A DNA stretch of 40,793 bases. Origin: Actibacterium sp. MT2.3-13A (GTDB lineage: Bacteria; Pseudomonadota; Alphaproteobacteria; Rhodobacterales; Rhodobacteraceae). Below are positions 16,828-24,800 of the stretch, piece after piece. Below the pieces are notes generated by a model. That model was not told where the DNA came from. It searched no databases and worked only from the letters and a program-made list of their open reading frames with translations. A program made the position numbers and the translations under genes. Positions within the stretch are counted from its first letter, which is position 1. Every line of letters begins with the position of its first letter. The stretch covers positions 1-40,793 of the forward strand of contig NZ_JAGSOU010000025.1 in the NCBI RefSeq assembly GCF_018139985.1, read 5' to 3'.

Positions 16828-17559
16828 TCAGTCGTCTACGACTTTGCCGCCAGATTTGGAAAATTCGGCCCGCTCCATATGGCTCATGCCATCGAACTGC
16901 GACCGCTTGACTGTTTTCGCTTCCAGCTTCCCGCCCTTGCTCTCCGGCTGCTTCCCGCTGCCACCTGCCCCGACATCCTTCACAAGATGCGGAATCGACC
17001 CGGCCAGTTCCTTGGCCAGATCCGAAAGGGTTGCCCCTCCATTCGCGCCGCTGCCGATCATCGGCTGCGACCCGTCCGATGTGAGCACCTTCGGAGTGCC
17101 ATCATCGTTGAACTTGATGCGCGAGGCCGCGAACCCGGCCAGCAGGTCGAGGCCCTCCGGCACGACGCCGACCTTCGCCAGCTCGGCCTTGAGGTCCGAC
17201 GTGGCCTGCCGCTGCCATGTCTGGGCGATCCGGTCGTCGCGCTCCTTGATCTTGGCCTCGTAGTCGGCCTTGAGCTGCTCGATGATCTGCTGCTGCTCCT
17301 CGCCAGCCTTGCCGCCCTTGCTGGCCTTGGCCTCAAGGTCAGCGATCTTCTGCGCCAGTTCATCCGGCGAGCCGAACTTCCTGTAGGCGCCGACGTTCTC
17401 GCGCTCCTTCACAAGCGCCGTCTTGAGGCCGTTGACCGCATCAGCGGGCTCCACGCCCTCGACGTCCAGAACGAACTTCCCGTCCTTCTCGACATAAAGG
17501 CCCTTGATTGCGTCGCTTTCGATCGCTTCCAGATTATCCAGTTGATACTTGAGTGCCAT
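16828..17559 (-). CDS. Capsid scaffolding protein
   Basis: A 243-residue protein starting MALKYQLDNLEAIESDAIKG. It is acidic at the N-terminus, has a central coiled coil (about residues 75-125, KIADLEAKASKGGK ... IIEQLKADYEAKIKERDDR) and a basic, Gly-rich C-terminus (KLEAKTVKRSQFDGMSHMER). This layout is that of phage scaffolds, whose basic C-terminus binds coat. The ATG at 17559 has GGGAAG 4 bases upstream; an in-frame GTG at 17595 is less likely. It should be absent from the mature virion. Confidence 0.75.
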   Translation of the reverse strand: MALKYQLDNLEAIESDAIKGLYVEKDGKFVLDVEGVEPADAVNGLKTALVKERENVGAYRKFGSPDELAQKIADLEAKASKGGKAGEEQQQIIEQLKADYEAKIKERDDRIAQTWQRQATSDLKAELAKVGVVPEGLDLLAGFAASRIKFNDDGTPKVLTSDGSQPMIGSGANGGATLSDLAKELAGSIPHLVKDVGAGGSGKQPESKGGKLEAKTVKRSQFDGMSHMERAEFSKSGGKVVDD

Positions 17560-17649
17560 GTCGCTTCCCGCGCTGGTGATGTGGCTTCCCGCCACGACAA
17601 AGACCCCGCTCGCGCAGGGCCGGTGAAACTAGATTTTCAGGGTGTCAGG

Positions 17650-17856
17650 TCAGCCCCAGAGGACCGCCCCGCAGTCAGCGCAGCGGATCTGCCTGTGTCC
17701 CGCCGTCACCTTTCCGTTCTTGACCGTTCGGCCCAAGCGAACCTCTGTCGTTGCCCGCGACCCGCAGCGGCATTCAAGCGGCTCGCCCGCGTATGTGCGT
17801 CGAGGCTTGGCCGCCTTGCTATCGACCAACGTCAGCCGAGGCCCGCTTTTTCCCAA
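17650..17856 (-). CDS. Small zinc-ribbon protein
   Basis: A 68-residue protein with ECRCGSRA and, 30 residues on, RCADCGAVLWG: four cysteines in two C-x(1-2)-C knuckles, so a single zinc ribbon. It begins 25 bases inside the 3' end of the head morphogenesis gene. It recalls small Com-like zinc proteins of Mu-like phages, but I cannot assign a role. Confidence 0.6.
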   Translation of the reverse strand: MGKSGPRLTLVDSKAAKPRRTYAGEPLECRCGSRATTEVRLGRTVKNGKVTAGHRQIRCADCGAVLWG

Positions 17857-18881
17857 TATTCGCCCTCTTGGCGCTTGAGGTCGTCCAGCGTGAGTTCGTC
17901 GCCGGCCCTGTTGACGAAGCGATCCATCTTCAAGCCAGCGCGGAACAGACGGCCCTTTTTAACGCCAAGAATGTCATCCTGCAACGCGACCGGCTGTTTC
18001 CGCAGCCAGGCGTCGTAATCCATATCCTCCGGCACCGCGCCATTCATGCTGGCCCGCTTGCCCGCCGGCAGATCCTTGAGACCCAGCGACCGCCAGCTTT
18101 TCAGGACAGGGGTCGTGCTCGACCGGCAATTCGGATGCGCAGGCGGCCGAGGCCCCTTGTCCACCGGGTAGACCTGACCGTCACGCGCCCGGCAAACCGC
18201 GCTGGTGCGACTGTCCAGCGTGGAGACCCACTTGACGCCCTTGATCAGGTCGTCGTTGGCCTCGTAGAGCTTTGCCCGGGCCGCGTTGGCGGTGTGGTTT
18301 ATCGCCGTCCTGACTGTCGCCTCTGCCGCGCGGCGATTGACTTGCAGGATACCGTCCTTGTAGCCCTGCGCCGCTGTTCCGCGAACCTCGCGGATGATCT
18401 GGTCCGTTGTGCGACCCTCCACGAACCCGGCCCGGATCGTGTCGCGCAAGCGCCGGAACGCGCCGGCCGAAAGCTCAGAATACCACTCCCGCAGCAGCTT
18501 GCCCTGAAATGGCCGAGCGTTGACGGCCGCGATGATCTGGTCTGGCGCTGGCCTGGTGAATTCCAGCGGCACCGGAACCGCTCTCCTGAACAGGTCGAGC
18601 TGGTAATCCGTCTCGTATTCGGCCAGCCCCTCAAGCTCAACATGCAGCGCGCCGGTGGCGTCCTCGTAGACGCTCTCCACAACGCGCCGGATCTCGCGCA
18701 GCAACGCCTCCTGACGGGCCCGCGACAACTCGCTCACGTCTGCACTGAGCAGGCGCTCCACGATCCGCGCATCAGAGCGGTTCAGCAGCGCCACGACCTT
18801 TCGAACGGTGTTATTGCTCAGTCGCTGCAACCCGATCTGGTGGCGAACCAGAGCGTCTGCGATGTCGTCATTGACCGGCAT
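17832..18881 (-). CDS. SPP1 gp7 / Mu gpF-like head morphogenesis protein
   Basis: A 349-residue protein. The C-terminal region has the family core: RRAAEATVRTAINHTANAAR, then GVKWVSTLDSRTSAVCRARD, then RPPAHPNCRSSTTP, with the paired cysteines and the HPNCR motif. The N-terminal 180 residues are helical. These minor head proteins bind the portal or enter the procapsid in small numbers and affect DNA exit or injection. The gene lies downstream of the portal and upstream of scaffold and coat, as usual. Confidence 0.85.
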   Translation of the reverse strand: MPVNDDIADALVRHQIGLQRLSNNTVRKVVALLNRSDARIVERLLSADVSELSRARQEALLREIRRVVESVYEDATGALHVELEGLAEYETDYQLDLFRRAVPVPLEFTRPAPDQIIAAVNARPFQGKLLREWYSELSAGAFRRLRDTIRAGFVEGRTTDQIIREVRGTAAQGYKDGILQVNRRAAEATVRTAINHTANAARAKLYEANDDLIKGVKWVSTLDSRTSAVCRARDGQVYPVDKGPRPPAHPNCRSSTTPVLKSWRSLGLKDLPAGKRASMNGAVPEDMDYDAWLRKQPVALQDDILGVKKGRLFRAGLKMDRFVNRAGDELTLDDLKRQEGEYWEKAGLG

Positions 18882-19275
18882 CGCGGAACCTCAATAGACC
18901 CTTCGCCTCATCGAGACGCCCTACGGTCCACTGCACCTGATCTTCGCTTGACGCCTCATACCAAGCATGAAGACGCCCATCGTCCTTTACAACCACAATC
19001 GCCACAGCGTCGCAATCAGCCGCTAGGCGCGCGATCCGCGCGCGAGCAAATTCAACCGAGCCGTTGCCTTGGATGTCCTTGAAAGGCTCGTCGGCTGATT
19101 CATCGCGCGCCTGTCCGCCTTTGATCCTGTCATACCAGTTGCCGTCATCCGCGCTTGCGAACGCCCCGCAATTGGCGCATTCCGCCTCGCCATCGCCACG
19201 AAGCTCGAACGTGGAGCAACCGCAACAACAAACCCACACGACTTTTGGGGGGACGAAGTTAACGACCTCAGACAT
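18868..19275 (-). CDS. Hypothetical zinc-ribbon protein of the head cluster
   Basis: A 135-residue protein. Residues 16-37 (CCCGCSTFELRGDGEAECAN, then CG) form a zinc ribbon. The C-terminal part (AIVVVKDDGRLHAWYEASSE) is a compact alpha/beta region. It overlaps the portal gene at its start and the gp7-like gene at its end, so it belongs to the packaging/head operon. I do not recognise the family. Confidence 0.6.
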   Translation of the reverse strand: MSEVVNFVPPKVVWVCCCGCSTFELRGDGEAECANCGAFASADDGNWYDRIKGGQARDESADEPFKDIQGNGSVEFARARIARLAADCDAVAIVVVKDDGRLHAWYEASSEDQVQWTVGRLDEAKGLLRFRDAGQ

Positions 19276-20680
19276 TCTGGTCGTCCTCAGCCGACCCGCC
19301 CATCAGGTCGCCGCCCTCGTCCTCGATGCGCTGCAGCTCGTCTTCCACGTCGATGTCGGGCCGGATCATGCCGCGGCGGGCCATTTCCCGCAGGAAGGTC
19401 TCGCGCGACAGGTTGCCGGTGTTCACGGCCGACAGCATCGCTGACAGTTCCTGCGCGCCCATCATGCTGACACCGAAGTCCTTGTTGACCGTGACCGCGA
19501 CCTCGCCGGTGATCCCGCCATAGGCCAGCGCCCAGACGAACGCCTGCTCAAGCGCATCCTGCAAGCTGTCCGCCGTCATGGCTAGCTGGCTGGTCTCTTT
19601 CGCCGCGTCCAGTGCCTCACCTGTCGCAGATTGCGCCCCCTGTCGCGCCACCAGCAGTTGAAGGCCATGCGTTTCCATCTGGAATTCGAGGTCTTTGAGG
19701 TCTTGTCGCCCTGCACTGATTGCCTGCCCGCTGTGTTCCACCCACTCAAGCTTCGCGTTCGGGTTTCGCGAGGCAACCGCCACATTGGCGCCAATCACGA
19801 TCTTCGCTTCGTCGTCATCGCGGCCAGCCGAGTGCAGGATCGGCACCCGTGCCGCCCGCAGAATGTTGCGCTGGTCCGACTGGCTCTGCCAATGGGCCAC
19901 GTTCACGTCGGCCAGATCGTCGAGCAGCGGGGCTCCTGTGAAGAAGCCATTGCGGTTGGCATAGAATGGGACCACCGTGATTTCTGGCATATCCACGAAA
20001 TACGGCTCGTCGTAGAGCACCCATTCCTGATCGCCGTTCTTCCGATACAAGCGGACCTGGACACGGCCATTGATCAGATCAAGAACGCGGACCTGATCAA
20101 CCTCGATCTCGTTGAACTCATCCTCTGGGTCGATCTCCCTGACGGTCTCCGCGATCCGCAGCTGCGACAGCCGCGTCACGTTGTCCGACGTCTCCGTGCG
20201 CCAACCAAGGATATCCTCGGCGCTGAGGTGCACAAAGTATGGCCTCATGTTCGCGGCCATCGCCTGCGCCCGCGTCACCTGGCCCCGTCGAGGCGGTGCG
20301 TCCACCATGATATAGCTGATGCCCGGGCCAGACAGCCCGTCCTCGAACACATCCCTGGCGAACGTCGAGAGATCGCGACCGGCCATGTCTATGTTCTTGG
20401 CCCACTCCTCAACCTGATCCGGGGCGCCCTCGGCGATCTCGGCCGACTTGTCGAACACCCGCCCCGACATGTCGCGAACCGTCTTGCGATAGCCGTTGAA
20501 CAGCCAGGACGAGTGGAGCCTTGCCTTGTAGGCTGTGGCGCTCTCGGCCTCGAACTTGGGCAGGTAGGTCTCGCCGGCCGCGCGCATCGCAGCCGTGCCG
20601 CCCATCAGGGCCCGGCCCTTTGCCGACGCGTCCACCATTGCCTTAGACGCGGCGGATCGCTTTGCTACGGTGTCGCTCAC
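19268..20680 (-). CDS. Portal protein, DUF4055 family
   Basis: A 470-residue protein. The motif run GETYLPKFEAESATAYKARL, SWLFNGYRKTVRDMSGRVFD and PYFVHLSAEDILGWR is typical of DUF4055, a portal family. It would form the 12-subunit ring at the unique vertex through which DNA is packaged and ejected. It starts with GTG overlapping the terminase stop (GTGA) and its C-terminus is acidic (EDEGGDLMGGSAEDDQ). Gene order terminase-portal-head morphogenesis confirms it. Confidence 0.85.
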   Translation of the reverse strand: MSDTVAKRSAASKAMVDASAKGRALMGGTAAMRAAGETYLPKFEAESATAYKARLHSSWLFNGYRKTVRDMSGRVFDKSAEIAEGAPDQVEEWAKNIDMAGRDLSTFARDVFEDGLSGPGISYIMVDAPPRRGQVTRAQAMAANMRPYFVHLSAEDILGWRTETSDNVTRLSQLRIAETVREIDPEDEFNEIEVDQVRVLDLINGRVQVRLYRKNGDQEWVLYDEPYFVDMPEITVVPFYANRNGFFTGAPLLDDLADVNVAHWQSQSDQRNILRAARVPILHSAGRDDDEAKIVIGANVAVASRNPNAKLEWVEHSGQAISAGRQDLKDLEFQMETHGLQLLVARQGAQSATGEALDAAKETSQLAMTADSLQDALEQAFVWALAYGGITGEVAVTVNKDFGVSMMGAQELSAMLSAVNTGNLSRETFLREMARRGMIRPDIDVEDELQRIEDEGGDLMGGSAEDDQNV

Positions 20681-21969
20681 AGGATCAGTTCCTTTGTTCC
20701 GTGGCTCGGCTTGCGAACCGGCATCGTCCAGTGGACGAAATAGCCCTCGGCGTCGTTCGGGTGGTCATGGCCGGTGGTCTTGTCCGGCTCTCCGTTCTTG
20801 TCGTAGGCCTGCTGCTCCTGCGCCTCAGCGAACCGTGGCGCGGCCTTGTCGTTCACCCACAGCCGGCCCTTGGAATAGGCCGTGTTCATCGCCAGGATGC
20901 GATCCTTCACGGGCGGGTTGCTGTCCTTGGCCCTGACCTTGAGGCCGGCGCGCCGCAGGAGCGCGATGTCGCTCTCACTCGCGTTGATCGTCTTGCGCGA
21001 ACCGCCCGAGGCGTCCGGGTAGATGTAGATCACCCGGCCCGGAAAGCGGTTTCGCAGCGCCTCGATGAGCGACGGCGTATCCAGAATTCCCGCCAGCTCC
21101 CCGACGACGTGCCAGCCCGGCTTGTCGTTCAACGTCCCGTCGTCGTTCCGCTCCGGCCGCTCCACGTTGATCACGCTGGCCATTGCGCCGACGTTGAAGT
21201 CCTGCCCGATGTGCAGCGGCTCCTTGTCGCGGATCGTCTCCGTTGATCGGCAGCGCTCGCGGTCATAGTTGCGGTAGACCGTCCCGCTTGTGAGGTTGAC
21301 GAAGCGCCCCTCGATGTAGGCCTCGATCAGCTCAGCTGGATAAGTAGCGCGCAGGTTGTCGATGTAGTCGTGCGGGAGCGTTGGATTGCTGTAGGTAGGC
21401 GCCTGGATAATCTCATACCCAGCCACCTTGTTGCGCACCCACCTGTCATAGACGAAGCGAAAACCCTCTGGCGTAGTGTAGGCTGAGACCCGGTTGAATG
21501 GCCTTGCGATTCCCTGCGGACGTTGCCTGTTGCGCGCAACGATCTGGTTCCAGGCGCGCCCCGCCGGCTCTGGCTTCAACGTATCCAGTTCATCAACGTG
21601 AGCGCGGTATGTCTCGTATCCTACGATCCGTTCCGGGTTGTCCATTGTGCGGATCACAAAATCACCGAACCTCGGATACGAGGTGTATATGATGTTCTCT
21701 TGCTTGTTCCATTTGTGCGGAACGCCGATTTTAGAAAGTCGTGCAGACAGTCTCGGCGCCGTGATCAGTCGCGTCAGGTCATAGGTTGGCGCGTAGAGGC
21801 CGATAAGCGCATCCGAAGAATGCGCCGCGTCTCCGATTGCAGACCACGCCATTACCTCGGACTTTCCCGCTCCGAAGCCGGCCACAAAGAGCGGATGTTT
21901 TGCCTCACATCTGAGAAACCGCTCTTGTGGCTCCGTAAGCTCAATCTGTATCGGGTTGGAGGCGCCCAA
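20677..21969 (-). CDS. Terminase large subunit
   Basis: The packaging motor. The ATPase part has Walker A GFGAGKS about 30 residues from the chosen start and Walker B AHVDELD. The C-terminal nuclease part has acidic residues in IGQDFNVGA, YPDASGG and HDHPNDAEG, as in RNase H-fold terminase nucleases. It cuts concatemers and pumps DNA into the procapsid. The start is uncertain: the frame is open to 22071, but that would overlap the small subunit by 130 bases; a TTG at 21969 gives a normal N-terminus (GASNPIQIELTEPQE) and a 29-base overlap. Confidence 0.85.
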   Translation of the reverse strand: MGASNPIQIELTEPQERFLRCEAKHPLFVAGFGAGKSEVMAWSAIGDAAHSSDALIGLYAPTYDLTRLITAPRLSARLSKIGVPHKWNKQENIIYTSYPRFGDFVIRTMDNPERIVGYETYRAHVDELDTLKPEPAGRAWNQIVARNRQRPQGIARPFNRVSAYTTPEGFRFVYDRWVRNKVAGYEIIQAPTYSNPTLPHDYIDNLRATYPAELIEAYIEGRFVNLTSGTVYRNYDRERCRSTETIRDKEPLHIGQDFNVGAMASVINVERPERNDDGTLNDKPGWHVVGELAGILDTPSLIEALRNRFPGRVIYIYPDASGGSRKTINASESDIALLRRAGLKVRAKDSNPPVKDRILAMNTAYSKGRLWVNDKAAPRFAEAQEQQAYDKNGEPDKTTGHDHPNDAEGYFVHWTMPVRKPSHGTKELIL

Positions 21970-22234
21970 TGGACCATCCGTCGAATGCTTCCGGCGCCTG
22001 CTCCACAGTTGCCGTGACAGTTGCCTGAAACGGCCTGCCGTAGGCCCTATCAAGAATCGCGTTTGCGGCACTTACACGCGCCGCTTCGCTATCGCCTTTC
22101 TCTGCGATCTGAACCAGAGTCTTCAGGGCCGTTTCAGCATGGCCCTTTGCCATATCAGCCAGGTCTTTCTTCGCCTTGCTGACACTTCCAGGCTTTCGAC
22201 CTGCGCCAGCTCGCTTCCCGCCATGCTGCGCCAT
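21941..22234 (-). CDS. Terminase small subunit
   Basis: A 97-residue protein starting MAQHGGKRAGAGRKPGSVSK, an opening typical of phage small terminases, followed by helices (DLADMAKGHAETALKTLVQI) and the common segment SAANAILDRAYGRPFQA. It should bind pac/cos DNA and load the large subunit. An AAGG lies 8 bases before the ATG. The frame remains open far upstream with a CPAC..C motif, so an N-terminal extension cannot be excluded. Confidence 0.75.
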   Translation of the reverse strand: MAQHGGKRAGAGRKPGSVSKAKKDLADMAKGHAETALKTLVQIAEKGDSEAARVSAANAILDRAYGRPFQATVTATVEQAPEAFDGWSIGRLQPDTD

Positions 22235-22511
22235 CTTGATTACCTTGATTGTTTTTTCAGTGCTTCGGGCCTGAGTGCTTGGCCATGTGGCACGGCCCAA
22301 GCCTCTGCGGTCCTTGGCGCTTGCGCCATCGTTCGACTTCCAGTCTTTGATGATGTGAATGGGCTTCCCGCCCGTGTTTCGGCACAGCTTCGCCGTAGCG
22401 CACGCCGGGCACCTATTGGCAAGCGGCGTGGCATCTCCTAGGCTTTCTGTCCCGCGCGGCGCGGAATTACTCACCGGATTGCAGGAAAGGTGCCATGAAA
22501 CGCGCGCATTT
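22235..22511. other. Unassigned interval before terminase
   Basis: There are 277 bases between the NusG-like gene and the small terminase. The minus-strand frame continuous with small terminase is open throughout, reads RCPACATAKLCRNTGGKPIH, and has the best third-position GC of the three, but its only upstream starts (GTG near 22475) lack a ribosome binding site. A pac/cos site is often located here. Nothing firmer is seen. Confidence 0.4.
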
Positions 22512-23105
22512 TCAACATCCGATCTTTCGCAGCTTGCTGGCCTCGACCGCCACCTCGCGTTCACCGAGCAGCGGAGCCACGAAATAGGCAATCCCAGCGT
22601 GGATGCGGCTGACCTCGACGGACCAGCCTTCCAGCGGTCCGTCCACGATGTCCGCTCGATCACCTGGCCTGATGCGCCGGCGTTCCTGCTCTCGCTTCTT
22701 GAGCGCCGCGATGCGGGCCGGGACGTGCTTCATCTGCGAGATCGCGTCCTCGGAGATTTCCATAGGCATGCCGTCGCGCGACACGACTCCGGTAATCTTG
22801 CCCTTGGACCGCTCGCGCAGGATGTGCCAAACAGGGATGCGATCGAAACGCACGAACAAATAGCCAGGCGCGATCGGGGCCTCGTATGGAACCTTCTTGC
22901 GCCTGCCACGCGGAACCTTGCGAAACCTCGTCTCTGTCGGGCACCATGCGTCCTCGACGCCGTTACGCGCCAGCCAGGCGATGGACGGCAGCTCCATCTG
23001 GGGCGCAGTGGTGAAGATATACCACTCCGGCCGATCGAGCGGCTGCCCTATGATCTTTCCGTGGCCATCGAGTGGGATTGTCTGACCGATCCTGTAGTGC
23101 ATCAT
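22512..23105 (-). CDS. Phage NusG-like transcription antiterminator
   Basis: A 197-residue protein. Residues about 27-125 look like a NusG N-terminal domain: EWYIFTTAPQMELPSIAWL, a CPTETRFRK strand and the conserved PIAPGYLFVRF. Residues 145-195 form a KOW domain (RRIRPGDRADIVDGPLEGWS, ending VEASKLRKIGC). Such paralogues ride on RNA polymerase and suppress termination. It lies between the early and late minus-strand modules, just upstream of terminase, the place of a late-gene regulator. A GAGGGG ribosome binding site precedes the ATG pair at 23105/23102. Confidence 0.75.
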   Translation of the reverse strand: MMHYRIGQTIPLDGHGKIIGQPLDRPEWYIFTTAPQMELPSIAWLARNGVEDAWCPTETRFRKVPRGRRKKVPYEAPIAPGYLFVRFDRIPVWHILRERSKGKITGVVSRDGMPMEISEDAISQMKHVPARIAALKKREQERRRIRPGDRADIVDGPLEGWSVEVSRIHAGIAYFVAPLLGEREVAVEASKLRKIGC

Positions 23106-23129
23106 GCTCTGCCCCTCTTTTTGTCGTTA

Positions 23130-23318
23130 TCACTCAGTCGGATTGTATTCGGATGGATCGACGCGACGAACATCGCTCGCCGCGCCAAACGTGCCGAGCT
23201 TTCGGCTCTTGTGCTTTCGATCAGCCCTTCCGGTCCGTTTCGAAAACGCGATGTTCTGCATGTAAACCGGCAGATTCCGAGCCGATTTTTTCGCTTTCGC
23301 CTTTCGTCTCTTGCTCAT
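23130..23318 (-). CDS. Small basic protein
   Basis: A 62-residue protein starting MSKRRKAKAKKSARNLPVYM, very rich in Lys/Arg in its first 45 residues and acidic at the end (VRRVDPSEYNPTE). It is possibly an RNA- or DNA-binding accessory factor made with the NusG-like protein, which begins 24 bases downstream. The first five codons and start are duplicated just upstream (23343-23357), where they run into a stop. The family is not recognised. Confidence 0.55.
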   Translation of the reverse strand: MSKRRKAKAKKSARNLPVYMQNIAFSKRTGRADRKHKSRKLGTFGAASDVRRVDPSEYNPTE

Positions 23319-23357
23319 CTCTCTGTTCCTACAGTTGCTTTATCGTCTCTTGCTCAT
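23304..23357. repeat. 15-bp direct repeat duplicating a start codon
   Basis: The 15 bases encoding ATG AGC AAG AGA CGA on the minus strand occur at 23304-23318 (the real start of the basic protein) and again at 23343-23357, where the next codon is TAA. The second copy is a five-codon minicistron 22 bases upstream of the real start. It may be a duplication relic or a short upstream ORF affecting translation. Confidence 0.6.
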
Positions 23358-23387
23358 TGGTGAGGGCTTGAGCAGAAGGCATAGGAC

Positions 23388-23416
23388 GACAGCCCCGGCG
23401 GAATGCCAGGGCTGTC
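23388..23416 (-). promoter_or_regulatory. Strong hairpin upstream of the NusG-like operon
   Basis: GACAGCCC (23388-23395) pairs perfectly with GGGCTGTC (23409-23416), with an inner GGC/GCC stem and a 5-base loop. No U-run follows in either direction, so it is not a classical terminator. It lies in a region of about 320 bases (23319-23637) with no convincing gene between the leftward early operon and the NusG-like gene; this may hold the late promoter or a pause/antitermination site. Confidence 0.5.
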
Positions 23417-23637
23417 CCATGCCTCCGCGATCTTGTCCTGCTCATCGGAGCCGGGCCGTCGCATTGGCCCTGCCGTGGCTGCACCGCCCGGACAGGTTGG
23501 CCGCTATTTTCGGAACTGGTGCGCTCCGGGGATCGCGCTTCGGCCTTTCGGACTACGCTTTGCCTATGATCCCGCCCCATGGTGGGCTACCTGCCTCGCC
23601 GCCACCGTCATTCAAACCGACCGGCAAGGCTCCCGCG

Positions 23638-23889
23638 TCAGCGGGCCGCGTTCCCTCCCCCTGTGCGAAGCGCCGGATCGCGCTTCTCTGGAAAATCTAC
23701 CGAGTGAACGCACCCGCGCTTGCGGATATTGCGCAACTCATCGTCACTCACATATCTGCGGATGATCGGCTCGATCTGGTCTACACGACGATCAAGACGG
23801 GCGCTCTTGATCGCATGATAGTCAGCGCCGGAAGCCCGCCATTGTGCGACCTTCGCTGCGCCGATCAATGTCTTGAGCGAAACCCTCAC
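23638..23889 (-). CDS. Hypothetical protein
   Basis: An 83-residue protein starting (GTG) VRVSLKTLIGAAKVAQWR. The GTG at 23889 overlaps the primase stop (GTGA) and has GAGGTGA 4-5 bases upstream, which fixes the start. A central segment (DQIEPIIRRYVSDDELRNIR) is helical; the end is basic. It is the last gene of the leftward early operon. The family is not recognised. Confidence 0.65.
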   Translation of the reverse strand: MRVSLKTLIGAAKVAQWRASGADYHAIKSARLDRRVDQIEPIIRRYVSDDELRNIRKRGCVHSVDFPEKRDPALRTGGGNAAR

Positions 23890-24800
23890 GCCATCACCTC
23901 TCGCAGATGCAGCGCCACGGCGCGCAGACCGTCCCGCTGGTGCCAATCGTTGAAATCGCCAAGCTCGATGGGCTGCGTCCATGTGCAGCCGCTCTGGCGG
24001 GCGTAGAACTCGCCGGTGCCATGCCCGTGCAGCTGTTCCAGCGGCTGGTCGTGATCGGCCGCGATGATCGCTCCTGAGAGGCGCTTGGCCACCGTTGCCA
24101 CGTTCGCTGCCGAGAAGGCGCTGTAGACCGCCGCCGAGCGCCCCAGCAGACGCATGGCAGCCCTGACACTCAGCGCAGTGGCAATGCCCTCACAGACCCA
24201 CGTCTCGCGCCCTGTGGCGATCCTGTGGGCCGCTCCCTTCATCTGACCGCGGTAGATGTTCTTCTTGGCTCCGTCAGGCCCGATGATCTGAACCGTGGTG
24301 ATCTGCTGGCCAACACGGCCGGGAACGATCAGCCAGGGGCCGTCACCGGCCGGCAGCCGGAAGGCGATGTCGCGCCCGAGCTGGTGATCGGGGATCAGCG
24401 GCCGCAAGTCGTCCAGCACAAGCCCCAGCTCGTCCGGGAACCCCTTGGCCACCAGATACGGGTGCTGCGATGGCGTGGCTGCCCGGACGATACCGGCGCA
24501 GATGCGCGCGGCCTCTGCCTGTTCCTGCGCGGCGCGCCGTTCTTCCTCTGGATCACGCCGAGGTGCCCTGACCTCGTTTTCGCCAGCCAGCCCATCGACG
24601 GTGAACCGCTGCTGCTGCCCTGAAATCCAGTTGTGGCAGATCCCGCCCTTGCCATCATCGAACACCAGCACGGCGCCGCTGCGGTTGCTGGCGGCCTTGC
24701 CAACAACAGGGCACCTGACCCACTCTCCAGGCTTGGTAAAGCGCGGAGCCTTGATCTGGACCGCATCGCAGGCGGCGTGCATGGCGTCGTTGAGGCTCAC
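23886..24800 (-). CDS. Toprim-domain DNA primase-like protein
   Basis: A 304-residue protein. The N-terminus has a zinc-type segment (WVRCPV ... GGICHNWIS; C30, C55, H56). Residues 195-260 form a Toprim domain with Glu204 in WVCEGIATALSV and the DxD pair D249/D251 in IIAADHDQ. It lacks a helicase part, which is supplied by the next gene (SF2 helicase, 4-base overlap). It probably makes primers for phage replication. The short zinc domain and the Toprim_3-type end (GDFNDWHQRDG) are typical of alphaproteobacterial prophages. Confidence 0.85.
   Translation of the reverse strand: MSLNDAMHAACDAVQIKAPRFTKPGEWVRCPVVGKAASNRSGAVLVFDDGKGGICHNWISGQQQRFTVDGLAGENEVRAPRRDPEEERRAAQEQAEAARICAGIVRAATPSQHPYLVAKGFPDELGLVLDDLRPLIPDHQLGRDIAFRLPAGDGPWLIVPGRVGQQITTVQIIGPDGAKKNIYRGQMKGAAHRIATGRETWVCEGIATALSVRAAMRLLGRSAAVYSAFSAANVATVAKRLSGAIIAADHDQPLEQLHGHGTGEFYARQSGCTWTQPIELGDFNDWHQRDGLRAVALHLREVMA

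Noticed and set aside
20677-22071. Large terminase starting at 22071
   Set aside because: This would overlap the small terminase by about 130 bases and add an Arg/Gln-rich N-terminus unlike terminases; a TTG at 21969 gives a normal start.
23329-23580. Minus-strand 83-codon frame before the basic protein gene
   Set aside because: Weak codon bias, Arg-rich, contains the 23388-23416 hairpin and the MSKRR duplication; more likely a regulatory spacer.
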